Assembly (NCBI GenBank): GCA_017307275.1
Contig: JAFKFK010000013.1
Span: 1 to 64,000, forward strand
Reading direction: 5' to 3'
Source: Alphaproteobacteria bacterium
GTDB lineage: Bacteria; Pseudomonadota; Alphaproteobacteria; Reyranellales; Reyranellaceae
DNA length: 64,000 nt
Translations under genes and position numbers: made by a program
Notes under the pieces: model-generated
Told to the model about the DNA's origin: nothing
Database searches by the model: none
Seen by the model: only the letters and a program-made list of their open reading frames with translations
Part shown: positions 46,545 through 54,323 of the stretch, piece by piece
Layout of the letters: every line of letters starts with the position of its first letter
How positions within the stretch are numbered: the first letter of the stretch is position 1

Positions 46545-47488
46545 TGCGTCTAGCTGTCGTCGCATTCTTCCTGTTCGGTCTTGCGGCCGTTGGCGCCCAG
46601 GCCCAGACTCGTCTGGTTGTGCCCTACACACCAGGTGCCGCCAACGACACGCTGGCCCGCCTCCTGGCCCAGCGGCTGAGTGCAGCGTCCGGCCAGACGT
46701 TCCTGGTCGAGAACCGGCCGGGCGCCGGCGGCCATCTCGGCGCCGAGCTGGTTGCACGCGCCGAACCCGATGGGCGGACACTTCTGGTCAGCACCAACGG
46801 TCTGATTGCCATTGGCCCGCATCTCTATCGCAGGCTGCCTTACGATCCTCAGAAAGACCTCGCGCCGATCGTACGCTTCGCCAACGTGCCCTATGCGCTG
46901 GGGGCTTCGCCGGCGCTCCCGGCCAAGTCGGTCGGCGAGTTGCTGGCGCTCGCCCGCAAGCAACCTGAGTCCGTCTACTACGCCTCCTCCGGTAACGGCT
47001 CGGTGCCGCATCTCTGCGGTGAGCTGATCAACCTCAACGGCCAGGTGAAGATGGTCCACGTGCCCTACAAGGGCGGCGCGCAGGCCATGGGCGACGTCGT
47101 TTCGGGCACGGTGCAGCTCTATTGCGGCAGCATCCCATCGCTTCTGGGCTTCGCGCAGTCCGGCAAGATCCGCATTCTGGGCGTCACCTCGGCGCAACGC
47201 TCACCGCTGCTCCCCGACGTGCCGACCTTCCAGGAACAGGGCCTCGCCGGCGTCGCGGTCGATTCCTGGGTCGGCCTGCATGCGCCAGCGGCGACACCCC
47301 GGCCGATTATCGACCGCATCGCCGCCGAGGTGGCCAAGGTCATGGCTTCCGACGAGGTGAGCCAAGCCTTCCTCGCCCAGGGCGCCGAACCCGAAGCCAT
47401 CGGGCCCCAGGACTTCGCCAAGGCCACCCGCGAGGAAACCGTGCGCTGGGCGCCGGTGGTCAAGGCGTCCGGCGCGACGCTGGACTAG
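46544..47488 (+). CDS. Tripartite tricarboxylate transporter (Bug/TctC) substrate-binding receptor
   Basis: 314 aa. The signal peptide is MRLAVVAFFLFGLAAVGAQA-Q. The mature protein begins TRLVVPYTPGAANDTLARLL and has NRPGAGGHLGAELVARAEPDG and VPYKGGAQAMGDVVSG, hallmarks of Bug receptors. It binds a small carboxylate or amide in the periplasm. No TctA/TctB membrane genes are in the window. Co-transcription with the Rieske-GS-ABM genes suggests that it captures their substrate. Its 3' end overlaps a convergent membrane-protein gene by 4 nt. Confidence 0.9.
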   Translation: MRLAVVAFFLFGLAAVGAQAQTRLVVPYTPGAANDTLARLLAQRLSAASGQTFLVENRPGAGGHLGAELVARAEPDGRTLLVSTNGLIAIGPHLYRRLPYDPQKDLAPIVRFANVPYALGASPALPAKSVGELLALARKQPESVYYASSGNGSVPHLCGELINLNGQVKMVHVPYKGGAQAMGDVVSGTVQLYCGSIPSLLGFAQSGKIRILGVTSAQRSPLLPDVPTFQEQGLAGVAVDSWVGLHAPAATPRPIIDRIAAEVAKVMASDEVSQAFLAQGAEPEAIGPQDFAKATREETVRWAPVVKASGATLD

Positions 47489-48345
47489 GCACCCTTCTTG
47501 CCCGGCGCCAATGCGTAGGTCGCAAGCGCCAGCAGCAGGGCAAAGACGACACCTATGCTTCCCACGAGCATCAGGACGAACGGCGCCACGGACTCGAAAT
47601 CCTCCTCCTGGATCCGGTAACCGCCAGCCGCCACCAGCATCCAGCCGATTGCGAAGGCGGCAAGGCATCCGATGCCAAGGACCAGGCATATTCTGTACGT
47701 GCGCCCCGTATTGCGCAGTGCCAGAGCAGGCTTGCGACGAAGGCGCGGTTCGAACCAATCGTAGACACGCAGCGACTCACCACGCGCCTGGCTCGGAACG
47801 GGAATGCGAAGCGTGGTGTAACGGCTTCCGCCACGCGTTGGGTAGGCCAACCGGAACTCCAGGCACTCCGGCGCACCGCCCGTCGTGGCCACCAGTCGAT
47901 TGATGGCCCGCAACTCGGGCAGGCCGTATGGCCGCAGCACATGATAGGAATCGTCGACAATCAGGGAGTTCTTGCCGATGATCACGTCAACGCCCTGCGG
48001 CGGCGTGGTCTTTCGAATCCAGAGATCGTTGGCGAGCTGAAACGGCTCCGAGGCGGCGCGGGCGGAATCGAAGGCCCGAAACCGGTCCCAGTCGGCCGGA
48101 GCGACATGCCATCGAGCCAGGACGTCCTTTCCAGCCAGCAGCTTCGAACGCCCCCATACAAACAGGAGAGCCCGGATAAGAAAGAAAATGCCGAATACGG
48201 TAGCTGGAATTCCCAGGGCAATCGAAGTGATCGCCAACCCTGACTCTCCTGCCCCTTCATGCTCTCGGGTGCCGAACCAGACCAACAGGACACCGACGGC
48301 GATGACAGCCGCGCTAAGAAGCGCCCTACGGCCTGGATTACGCAT
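47485..48345 (-). CDS. Hypothetical membrane protein with four TM helices
   Basis: 286 aa. Two N-terminal transmembrane helices (ALLSAAVIAVGVLLVWFG and TSIALGIPATVFGIFFLI) flank a short loop. A soluble domain of about 120 residues follows (DVIIGKNSLIVDDSYHVLRP, then YTTLRIPVP). Two C-terminal helices end in a basic KKGA tail. The soluble part looks beta-rich but I recognise no family. It stands alone on its strand, and no signal-peptide cleavage is predicted. Confidence 0.75.
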   Translation of the reverse strand: MRNPGRRALLSAAVIAVGVLLVWFGTREHEGAGESGLAITSIALGIPATVFGIFFLIRALLFVWGRSKLLAGKDVLARWHVAPADWDRFRAFDSARAASEPFQLANDLWIRKTTPPQGVDVIIGKNSLIVDDSYHVLRPYGLPELRAINRLVATTGGAPECLEFRLAYPTRGGSRYTTLRIPVPSQARGESLRVYDWFEPRLRRKPALALRNTGRTYRICLVLGIGCLAAFAIGWMLVAAGGYRIQEEDFESVAPFVLMLVGSIGVVFALLLALATYALAPGKKGA

Positions 48346-48446
48346 GAATGCCCCCCGACGCTGCCAGCACCGGATTCACTGGTGCTTCGATGATCCTGGC
48401 AGATCGCTTGGCTACCGAAAACCACACCCGCTCCCCATATGGGAGC

Positions 48447-49481
48447 ATGTTCGACTTCGATCCCCTCCTCGTCGGTGACGAACGTCCCGGCGCTTCGATA
48501 CCTGGTACCCATCGCGAAACCACGGTCGACGACCGGCCGCTGTTCGACGCCTATTCGCAGGCCGTGGTCGACGTCGTCGACCTGGTCGGCCCCTCCGTCG
48601 TGCGCGTCGAGACGCCGGCCGATCCCGAGGCCCGCCGTCGCGGCGGCACGGGCTCCGGTGTGGTCATCTCGCCCGACGGCCTGGTGCTGACCAACTCCCA
48701 TGTCGTCCAGAACGCCTCGACGGTACGGCTGGCATTGGCCGATACGCGCACAGTCGCCGCGCGCGTACTGGGCAACGACCCGCACACCGACCTCGCCTTG
48801 CTGCGCATCATCGACGACGTCTCCCTGCCGGCGGCACGGCTCGGCAATTCCAAGGGGCTCCGTCGCGGCCAGCTCGTGGTCGCCATCGGCAACCCGCTGG
48901 GGTTCGAATCGACGGTGACGGCGGGCGTCGTCTCCGCGCTCGGCCGGTCGCTGCGCGCCCAGACCGGTCGGCTGATCGACGACGTCATCCAGACCGATGC
49001 CGCACTCAATCCCGGCAATTCCGGCGGCCCCCTGGTTTCCTCGCGCGGCGAGGTGATCGGCATCAACACGGCGGTGATCGCTGGCGCCCAGGGCATATGC
49101 TTTGCCGTCGCCAGCAATACGGCAAGCCATGTGGTGAGCGAGGTCGTGCGTCACGGGCGAGTGCGCCGTGCCTTCATCGGCGTCGCCGGCCAGACCGTGC
49201 CACTACCGCGACGGCTCGCCCTGGCACTGGGCCTCGCACAGCCCCGCGGTGTTGCCATCACGAGCCTGGAACCCGATGGGCCGGCAGCGCAGGCCGGGCT
49301 CCAGAGCGGCAATATCGTGATTGCGCTCGCGGGCGAGCCTGTCACGGGCGCCGACGATCTTGTGCGGTTGCTGGGTGGCGAACGCATCGGCATAGAGACG
49401 GTGCTGACGGTCATCGCCGGCAGCGACCTGCGCCGCATCACGGTGATGCCGGCCGAGCGCAACGAGAGACGGGAGACATGA
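48447..49481 (+). CDS. HtrA/DegP-like S1C serine protease with PDZ domain, no signal peptide
   Basis: 344 aa from the ATG at 48447 ([10 protein letters not shown]); earlier in-frame ATGs at 48348 and 48390 are possible. The triad is His in [10 protein letters not shown], Asp in [11 protein letters not shown] and Ser in [10 protein letters not shown]. One PDZ domain occupies the C-terminal 90 residues ([19 protein letters not shown] and [13 protein letters not shown]). Neither start gives a signal peptide or transmembrane helix, unlike periplasmic DegP. It is therefore either cytoplasmic or mis-started. Coupled by ATGA to cutA. Confidence 0.87.
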   Translation: MFDFDPLLVGDERPGASIPGTHRETTVDDRPLFDAYSQAVVDVVDLVGPSVVRVETPADPEARRRGGTGSGVVISPDGLVLTNSHVVQNASTVRLALADTRTVAARVLGNDPHTDLALLRIIDDVSLPAARLGNSKGLRRGQLVVAIGNPLGFESTVTAGVVSALGRSLRAQTGRLIDDVIQTDAALNPGNSGGPLVSSRGEVIGINTAVIAGAQGICFAVASNTASHVVSEVVRHGRVRRAFIGVAGQTVPLPRRLALALGLAQPRGVAITSLEPDGPAAQAGLQSGNIVIALAGEPVTGADDLVRLLGGERIGIETVLTVIAGSDLRRITVMPAERNERRET

Positions 49482-49792
49482 CCGCTATCGCCGTCGTCAC
49501 AACGGTCGCCAATCGCAAGGAAGCGCGCGAACTCGCACGCGCGCTCGTCGAGGCCAGGCTCGCCGCCTGCGCCCAGATTTCACGCATCGAAAGTATTTAC
49601 CCCTGGAAGGGCGCCATCGAGCACGGCAAGGAATATCGCGTGCTGTTCAAGACGCTCGACGAGCACTATCCCGCCGTCGAGCGGGCGATCCGCGAGCTGC
49701 ATTCCTACGAGCTGCCGGCGATCCATGCCTTCGCCTTCGAGCATGTCGCCCCGGCCTATGCCGCGTGGATCGAAGAGAACGTGGCGGCGTAG
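49478..49792 (+). CDS. cutA: Divalent-cation tolerance protein CutA
   Basis: 104 aa, the full length for the CutA1 family. [37 protein letters not shown] and [21 protein letters not shown] are family signatures. It forms cytoplasmic trimers and can bind copper; its physiological role in metal tolerance is debated. Its ATG overlaps the protease stop (ATGA), so the two are translated together. It converges with the branched-chain receptor gene 27 nt away. Confidence 0.94.
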   Translation: MTAIAVVTTVANRKEARELARALVEARLAACAQISRIESIYPWKGAIEHGKEYRVLFKTLDEHYPAVERAIRELHSYELPAIHAFAFEHVAPAYAAWIEENVAA

Positions 49793-49819
49793 CCACGCTC
49801 TCTTCTACCCGAAACGGTC

Positions 49820-51013
49820 CTAGTTCTTGATCAGCGGGCAGCCGCCGTCCTTCAGGGGACGGAAGGCCTGCTCTGCCGGCACGGTGGCGAGCAGCTTGTA
49901 GATGTCGTCCTTGCTCTTGGACTCGGACGGCGCCTTGACCTGGAAGAGGTACATGTCGCGCATCATGCGACCGTCCTCGCGCAGCTTGCCGTTCGTGGTC
50001 ATGACGTCGTTGACCGGCATCTCGCGCATCTTCGCCATGACGGCCTTGGGCTCGTCCGTGCCCGCCGCCTGCACGGCTTTGAGATAGTGCAACGTGGCGC
50101 TGTAGACACCCGCGGTCGTCATGTTCGGCACCTTGTCCTTGCGCTTGCGGAACTTGGCCGTCCATTCACGGGTCTTGTCGTTGAGATCCCAATAGAACGA
50201 CTCGGTGAGCACCAGGCCTTGGGCTGCGTTCAGGCCGAGCGCCTGCACGTCGGTGGAGAAGATCAGCAGGCCGGCAAGCTTCTGGCCGGCCTTGGTAATG
50301 CCGAACTCACCCGCCTGCTTGATGGTGTTAATGGTGTCGGCGCCGGCATTGGCCAGCCCGATGATCTTGGCCTTCGATGCCTGTGCCTGCAGCAGGTAGG
50401 ACGAGAAATCCTGCGACGAGATCGGGTGCTTGATACCGCCCACGACCTTGCCGCCGGCCTTGGTCACAACGGCCGTCACGTCGCGCTCCAGGGCATGACC
50501 GAAGGCATAGTCGGCCGTGATGAAGTACCACGAGTCGTTGCCGGCCTTGACCAGGGCCGAGCCCGTGACCTGCGCCAGCGCATAGGTGTCATAGATCCAG
50601 GAAGCGCCGGTTTCCGAGCAGGCCGGCCCGGTGAGGTCCGCCGTCGCAGAGCCGACGTTGAGGTCGATCTTGCCCTTTTCCTGCGCGATCTTACGCACGG
50701 CTAGGCCCACCGATGACGTATCGATGCCCGTGACCATCGACACGCCATCGGTATCATACCACTTGCGCACGATCGTCACGCCGACGTCGGCCTTGTTCTG
50801 GTGATCGGCCTGCAGGATTTCGATCGGCCGGCCCAACACCTTGCCGCCGACTTCATCCGCGGCCATCTGCGCCGCTTCGTATTGCCCGGACGTCAGATCG
50901 CCATAGACGCCGGAGAAGCCGGCAATGACGCCGATCTTCAGTGGCGTTTGCGCGAGCGCGCTGCCCGCCGAGAACAGCACGGCAAGTGCCGCACCAGTAA
51001 TAACCTTTTTCAA
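49820..51013 (-). CDS. Branched-chain amino acid-type ABC substrate-binding protein
   Basis: 397 aa from a TTG at 51013, chosen because AGGGAGG lies 5 nt upstream and a clean signal peptide follows (LKKVITGAALAVLFSAGSALA-Q). The mature protein opens TPLKIGVIAGFSGVYGD and has the LivK-type Venus flytrap strands, such as VTIVRKWYDTDGVSMVTG and ISSQDFSSYLLQAQAS. It binds an amino acid, amide or urea-like ligand in the periplasm. No LivHMGF genes are adjacent, so it is an orphan receptor. A TATAGT -10-like element lies at 51047-51052. Confidence 0.9.
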   Translation of the reverse strand: MKKVITGAALAVLFSAGSALAQTPLKIGVIAGFSGVYGDLTSGQYEAAQMAADEVGGKVLGRPIEILQADHQNKADVGVTIVRKWYDTDGVSMVTGIDTSSVGLAVRKIAQEKGKIDLNVGSATADLTGPACSETGASWIYDTYALAQVTGSALVKAGNDSWYFITADYAFGHALERDVTAVVTKAGGKVVGGIKHPISSQDFSSYLLQAQASKAKIIGLANAGADTINTIKQAGEFGITKAGQKLAGLLIFSTDVQALGLNAAQGLVLTESFYWDLNDKTREWTAKFRKRKDKVPNMTTAGVYSATLHYLKAVQAAGTDEPKAVMAKMREMPVNDVMTTNGKLREDGRMMRDMYLFQVKAPSESKSKDDIYKLLATVPAEQAFRPLKDGGCPLIKN

Positions 51014-51107
51014 TTTTACCTCCCTAGTACGCTTACGCGTCGGCGAACTATACGACGCTACGGGGAGGTGCGCAGCCTGAGCCGGCCGTGACACCGGAAG
51101 GAGCCGA

Positions 51108-51587
51108 CTAGGGCTGGCCGCCCTCCAGCATCTTCGTCCAGCGCCTCTGCATATCGGCGGGGCTCACGACTTCCTTCGGCTGGGCGAGCGACCAGCGGTA
51201 GCCGAAGGGACAGGCGACCATTCCCATACGATCGCCGTAGAATTCGTCCTGTACCGGCCGCACCACGGTGGCGCCCGCTTTGACCGCCCGTTCGACCGCG
51301 GCGTCGGCATCCGCCACCTCGACACGGAAAGCGACCGGTGACCCGCCGATTGCCGCCGGACACTTGGCGCCGAAGTCGGGGTATTCGTCGTTCATCATCA
51401 AGAGGCTGTCGCCGATCTTGATCTCGGCATGGCCGACTCTGCCTGACGGTTCGACCAGGCGAAACTGCTCCACCGCCCCGAAGGCCTTCACATAGAAATC
51501 GATCGCAGCCTTGGCGTCGTGCACCGTCAGATGCGGTTGAACGGTCAGGCCGCCGTTGCGGTCCGCCTTCGCCTGCTTTGCGCCCAT
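51108..51587 (-). CDS. VOC-family (glyoxalase/PhnB-like) protein
   Basis: 159 aa. LTVHDAKAAIDFYVKAFGA is the first beta-alpha-beta-beta-beta unit and FYGDRMGMVACPFGYRWSLA the end of the second. The MNDEYPDFGAK and GHAEIKIGDSLLMM segments match PhnB/YdfO-like VOC proteins. It may bind a metal and act in detoxification or isomerisation. It is divergent from a TetR regulator with a 23-bp palindrome in between, so it is the likely repressed target. Confidence 0.87.
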   Translation of the reverse strand: MGAKQAKADRNGGLTVQPHLTVHDAKAAIDFYVKAFGAVEQFRLVEPSGRVGHAEIKIGDSLLMMNDEYPDFGAKCPAAIGGSPVAFRVEVADADAAVERAVKAGATVVRPVQDEFYGDRMGMVACPFGYRWSLAQPKEVVSPADMQRRWTKMLEGGQP

Positions 51588-51605
51588 GGCATCACCTGTG
51601 TTATA

Positions 51606-51628
51606 TTACGTTACGTATCGTAACGTAA
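51606..51628. promoter_or_regulatory. 23-bp palindrome: probable TetR operator
   Basis: Arms TTACGTTACG (51606-51615) and CGTAACGTAA (51619-51628) are perfect inverted repeats around TAT. The site is 4 nt from the TetR start codon and 18 nt from the VOC start. This is ideal for coordinated repression of both divergent genes. Confidence 0.75.
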
Positions 51629-51632
51629 ATAG

Positions 51633-52226
51633 ATGTCCCGTCAAGCCCCCTCTCCACCAGCAACGCGCGGCCGCCCGCGCGATCCCCGGACTCGAGCCGC
51701 CATACTTACCGCGGCGCGCGCTCTGCTCGAGCGCGGCGGTCTCACGAGCGTCACCATCGAGGCGATCGCCCAAAAGGCCGAGGTCAGCCGGCCGACGATC
51801 TATCGCTATTGGCCCAACGCACCGGCAGTCGCGATGGCTGCTTTCCTCGAGACGACGGGCGCTGCCGAAGCTGCCCAGTCAACGCGCGCTCCGCTGGCCG
51901 CATTGCGCAGCCAGCTCCACGCGCTGGCCGATGCCTTTGCAGCCCCGGCCGGCCGCAGCGTTGCTGCGATGGTGGCCGCCGCTCAGTCGGAAACCGAACT
52001 CGCCAAGGCTTTCCGCAATGAGTTCATCGCGCGCAACCGCGACGCGACGCGCACGCTTCTAGAGCGTTGCATTGCCGACAAGGCAATCGAGCCGCCCGAA
52101 GATATGGAGCTATCGCTCGACCTGATCTTTGGGCCGCTCTTCTACCGCCTGCTGATGGGCCACGCGCCGATCACGCGTGGCTTCGTCGATCAGCTCCTTG
52201 CCGCGGTTATCCCCGCACGCGACTGA
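51633..52226 (+). CDS. TetR-family transcriptional regulator
   Basis: 197 aa. The helix-turn-helix is TRAAILTAARALLERGGLTS then IEAIAQKAEVSRPTIYRYW. The C-terminal all-alpha ligand domain contains LRSQLHALADAFAAPAG and resembles the TetR_C_16/AcrR-type group. An arginine/proline-rich N-terminus (about 20 residues) precedes the DNA-binding domain. It binds, we infer, the palindrome just upstream and represses itself and the divergent VOC gene. Its 3' end overlaps the nitronate monooxygenase gene by 20 nt. Confidence 0.92.
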   Translation: MSRQAPSPPATRGRPRDPRTRAAILTAARALLERGGLTSVTIEAIAQKAEVSRPTIYRYWPNAPAVAMAAFLETTGAAEAAQSTRAPLAALRSQLHALADAFAAPAGRSVAAMVAAAQSETELAKAFRNEFIARNRDATRTLLERCIADKAIEPPEDMELSLDLIFGPLFYRLLMGHAPITRGFVDQLLAAVIPARD

Positions 52227-53280
52227 ACACGGCGCCGGTTTCCCGCACCATTGCAGCCACCAGCTCGCCGGCCGGCATCTCACGAGCCAAGGTCGGCGCC
52301 TGCCCGCTCCACAGCGGCGTAAAATCCGTCGAGCCCTTGGCTTCGGCGGGTCCACGCAAAGGCTGCATTGCCTCAGCGGCCAAGGGGAAGGCCGGCGCAT
52401 CGGGACTCATGGGGCCGACCTCGCGCACGACGCGGTTCACGATGCCACGTGCTGGCCGGCCCGTGAACACATTGATCAACGTCGTGCTGTTGTCGTTGGC
52501 CTTCTTGAGCGCCGCCCGGTGCATCGGCGCCGTCTTGGCTTCCGGGGTCAGCATGAAGGCTGTGCCGATCTGCACGCCCGCCGCTCCCAGAGCAAGCGCT
52601 GCGGCAATGCCTCGACCATCGCCGATGCCACCGGCAGCGATCACCGGCACCTTCACCGCATCGACGACCTGTGGCACCAGCGCCATCGTGCCGGCCTGGC
52701 GCGCGATGTCGTCGGTCATGAACATGCCGCGATGGCCGCCCGCCTCCGCCCCTTGGGCAATCACGGCATCGGCACCCTCGCCCTCCAGCCAGCGCGCTTC
52801 CTCGGCCGTGGTTGCCGAGCTGATGATCAGGATCTTCGCTGCCTTCAACCTCTGCATCAGCGCGCGGTCGGGCAGACCGAAGTGGAAGCTCGCAACCTTG
52901 GGCTTGAACTCCAGCACGAGGTCGCACGCCACGGCGTCGAACGCAGCGCGTGACGGCCCCTTGGCGTCGGCGGGCACGCCGAGTTCCTGATAATAGGGCG
53001 CCAGCCTCTGGCGCCAGCGCGCGTCACGGCTGGCATCGACAGCCGGCGCCTTGTGCACGAAGAAGTTCACGTTGAAGGGCCGGCCCGTGCCCTGCTTCAC
53101 CATCTGCAGTTCCTGACGCAGCCCTTCGGGCGTCAGCATGGCGCCGGCGATCGAGCCCAGACCACCCGCTTCCGACGTGGCAATGGCGAGCTGTGGCGAG
53201 GTTACGCCTGCCATCGGCGCCTGCAGGATGGGATGCTCGACGCCGAAAAGGTCGAGAAGACGACGATCCTGCCAGTTCAT
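52207..53280 (-). CDS. Nitronate monooxygenase-family (NMO/2-nitropropane dioxygenase-like) protein
   Basis: 357 aa, ATG at 53280. It is a TIM-barrel flavoprotein: VEHPILQAPMAGVTSPQLAI at the N-terminus, FVHKAP, then QGAEAGGHRGMF (FMN-binding and the catalytic His region) and PVIAAGGIGDGRGIAAALAL for phosphate binding. It matches class I nitronate monooxygenases or related FMN oxidoreductases. Divergent from a LysR regulator that probably controls it. Oxidation of propionate 3-nitronate or a related enolate is the likely activity. Confidence 0.9.
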   Translation of the reverse strand: MNWQDRRLLDLFGVEHPILQAPMAGVTSPQLAIATSEAGGLGSIAGAMLTPEGLRQELQMVKQGTGRPFNVNFFVHKAPAVDASRDARWRQRLAPYYQELGVPADAKGPSRAAFDAVACDLVLEFKPKVASFHFGLPDRALMQRLKAAKILIISSATTAEEARWLEGEGADAVIAQGAEAGGHRGMFMTDDIARQAGTMALVPQVVDAVKVPVIAAGGIGDGRGIAAALALGAAGVQIGTAFMLTPEAKTAPMHRAALKKANDNSTTLINVFTGRPARGIVNRVVREVGPMSPDAPAFPLAAEAMQPLRGPAEAKGSTDFTPLWSGQAPTLAREMPAGELVAAMVRETGAVFSRVRG

Positions 53281-53351
53281 GACCAAACTCCACTGATTGT
53301 TCCCGGCAGTCTAGGCAGGTGCGAACATCGCAAAAAGCGATTTAATTTGAT

Positions 53352-53367
53352 CATACCCATCTGATAA
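53352..53367. promoter_or_regulatory. Candidate LysR box (ATCA-N8-TGAT)
   Basis: A short inverted repeat in the AT-rich part of the 96-bp spacer between nitronate monooxygenase and LysR genes, consistent with a T-N11-A type site. Arms are only 4 nt, so chance is possible. Confidence 0.3.
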
Positions 53368-53376
53368 ATTGATCCC

Positions 53377-54249
53377 ATGGACGCAAGGGACCTCGCCACC
53401 TTCGAAGCCGTCGCGCGACTGGGCGGCATGGGCCGTGCCGCACGCGAGTTGAACACCGTACAGTCCAACGTCACCCAGCGGGTGCGTCGGCTCGAGGCGG
53501 CGCTGGGCGTGGCGCTGTTCGAGCGCAGCCGCGCCGGCGCACGCCTGACGCCCGCCGGCGAGCGGTTGATGCCCTATGCGACAAGAGTCGACGCTCTACT
53601 CGACGAGGCCAGCCGTGCCGCACGCGACGATGGTGCACCACGCGGCACGCTGACCATCGGCTCGCTGGAGACCACGGCGGCGTTGAGGCTTTCGCCTCTC
53701 CTCGCCTCCTATGCGCACGCTCATTCCGGCGTCGATCTCGTGTTGCGCACGGGCACAACGGCCGAATTGATCGAACGCGTGCTGAACCGCGAACTGGAGG
53801 GCGCTTTCGTCTGCGGACCGGTCGTGCACCCGCAGCTCGCCGCTGTTCCCTCCTTTGAAGAAGAGTTGGCCCTGCTGAGCGCACCGAACTACTCGTCGGT
53901 CGCCGCCGCATTGCAGCGCCCGGACCTGCGCCTCGTCATCCTGCGGGCTGGTTGTTCCTACCGGCAGCGCCTCGAAGAGGTATTGGCGCGTCGCGGCATC
54001 GTCGGCCTGCGCCGCCTGGAATTCGGAACCTTGGAGGCGATCCTGGGCGCCGTCGCGGCTGACCTCGGCGTCACTCTCTTGCCACGCACGTTGATCGGTC
54101 CCGCATGGCGCGGTGCCCGCGTCCGGGCACACCAGCTGAAGCCCTCCGAGGCACGCGTTCAAACCGTCTTTGTACGCCGACGCGACATGCTGCCGTCGAG
54201 CGCTCTCCTCGCGTTCCAGAGCCACGTGACGAAACAGCAGCGCCGCTGA
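53377..54249 (+). CDS. LysR-family transcriptional regulator
   Basis: 290 aa. The N-terminal winged helix is DLATFEAVARLGGMGRAARE, then LNTVQSNVTQRVRRLEAALG and LFERSRAGARLTPAG. The C-terminal effector domain includes GTLTIGSLETTAALRL and LEAILGAVAADLGVTLLP. It is divergent from the nitronate monooxygenase gene with 96 bp between. The AT-rich stretch at 53343-53370 (ATCA-N8-TGAT dyad) is a plausible LysR site. Confidence 0.9.
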   Translation: MDARDLATFEAVARLGGMGRAARELNTVQSNVTQRVRRLEAALGVALFERSRAGARLTPAGERLMPYATRVDALLDEASRAARDDGAPRGTLTIGSLETTAALRLSPLLASYAHAHSGVDLVLRTGTTAELIERVLNRELEGAFVCGPVVHPQLAAVPSFEEELALLSAPNYSSVAAALQRPDLRLVILRAGCSYRQRLEEVLARRGIVGLRRLEFGTLEAILGAVAADLGVTLLPRTLIGPAWRGARVRAHQLKPSEARVQTVFVRRRDMLPSSALLAFQSHVTKQQRR

Positions 54250-54323
54250 CTTCGGCATTGCAGCCTTACAGCTTCGCGTGATCTTCTTCGCCCTCGATCC
54301 GTTGACGAGTGAGCGAGGGTATC

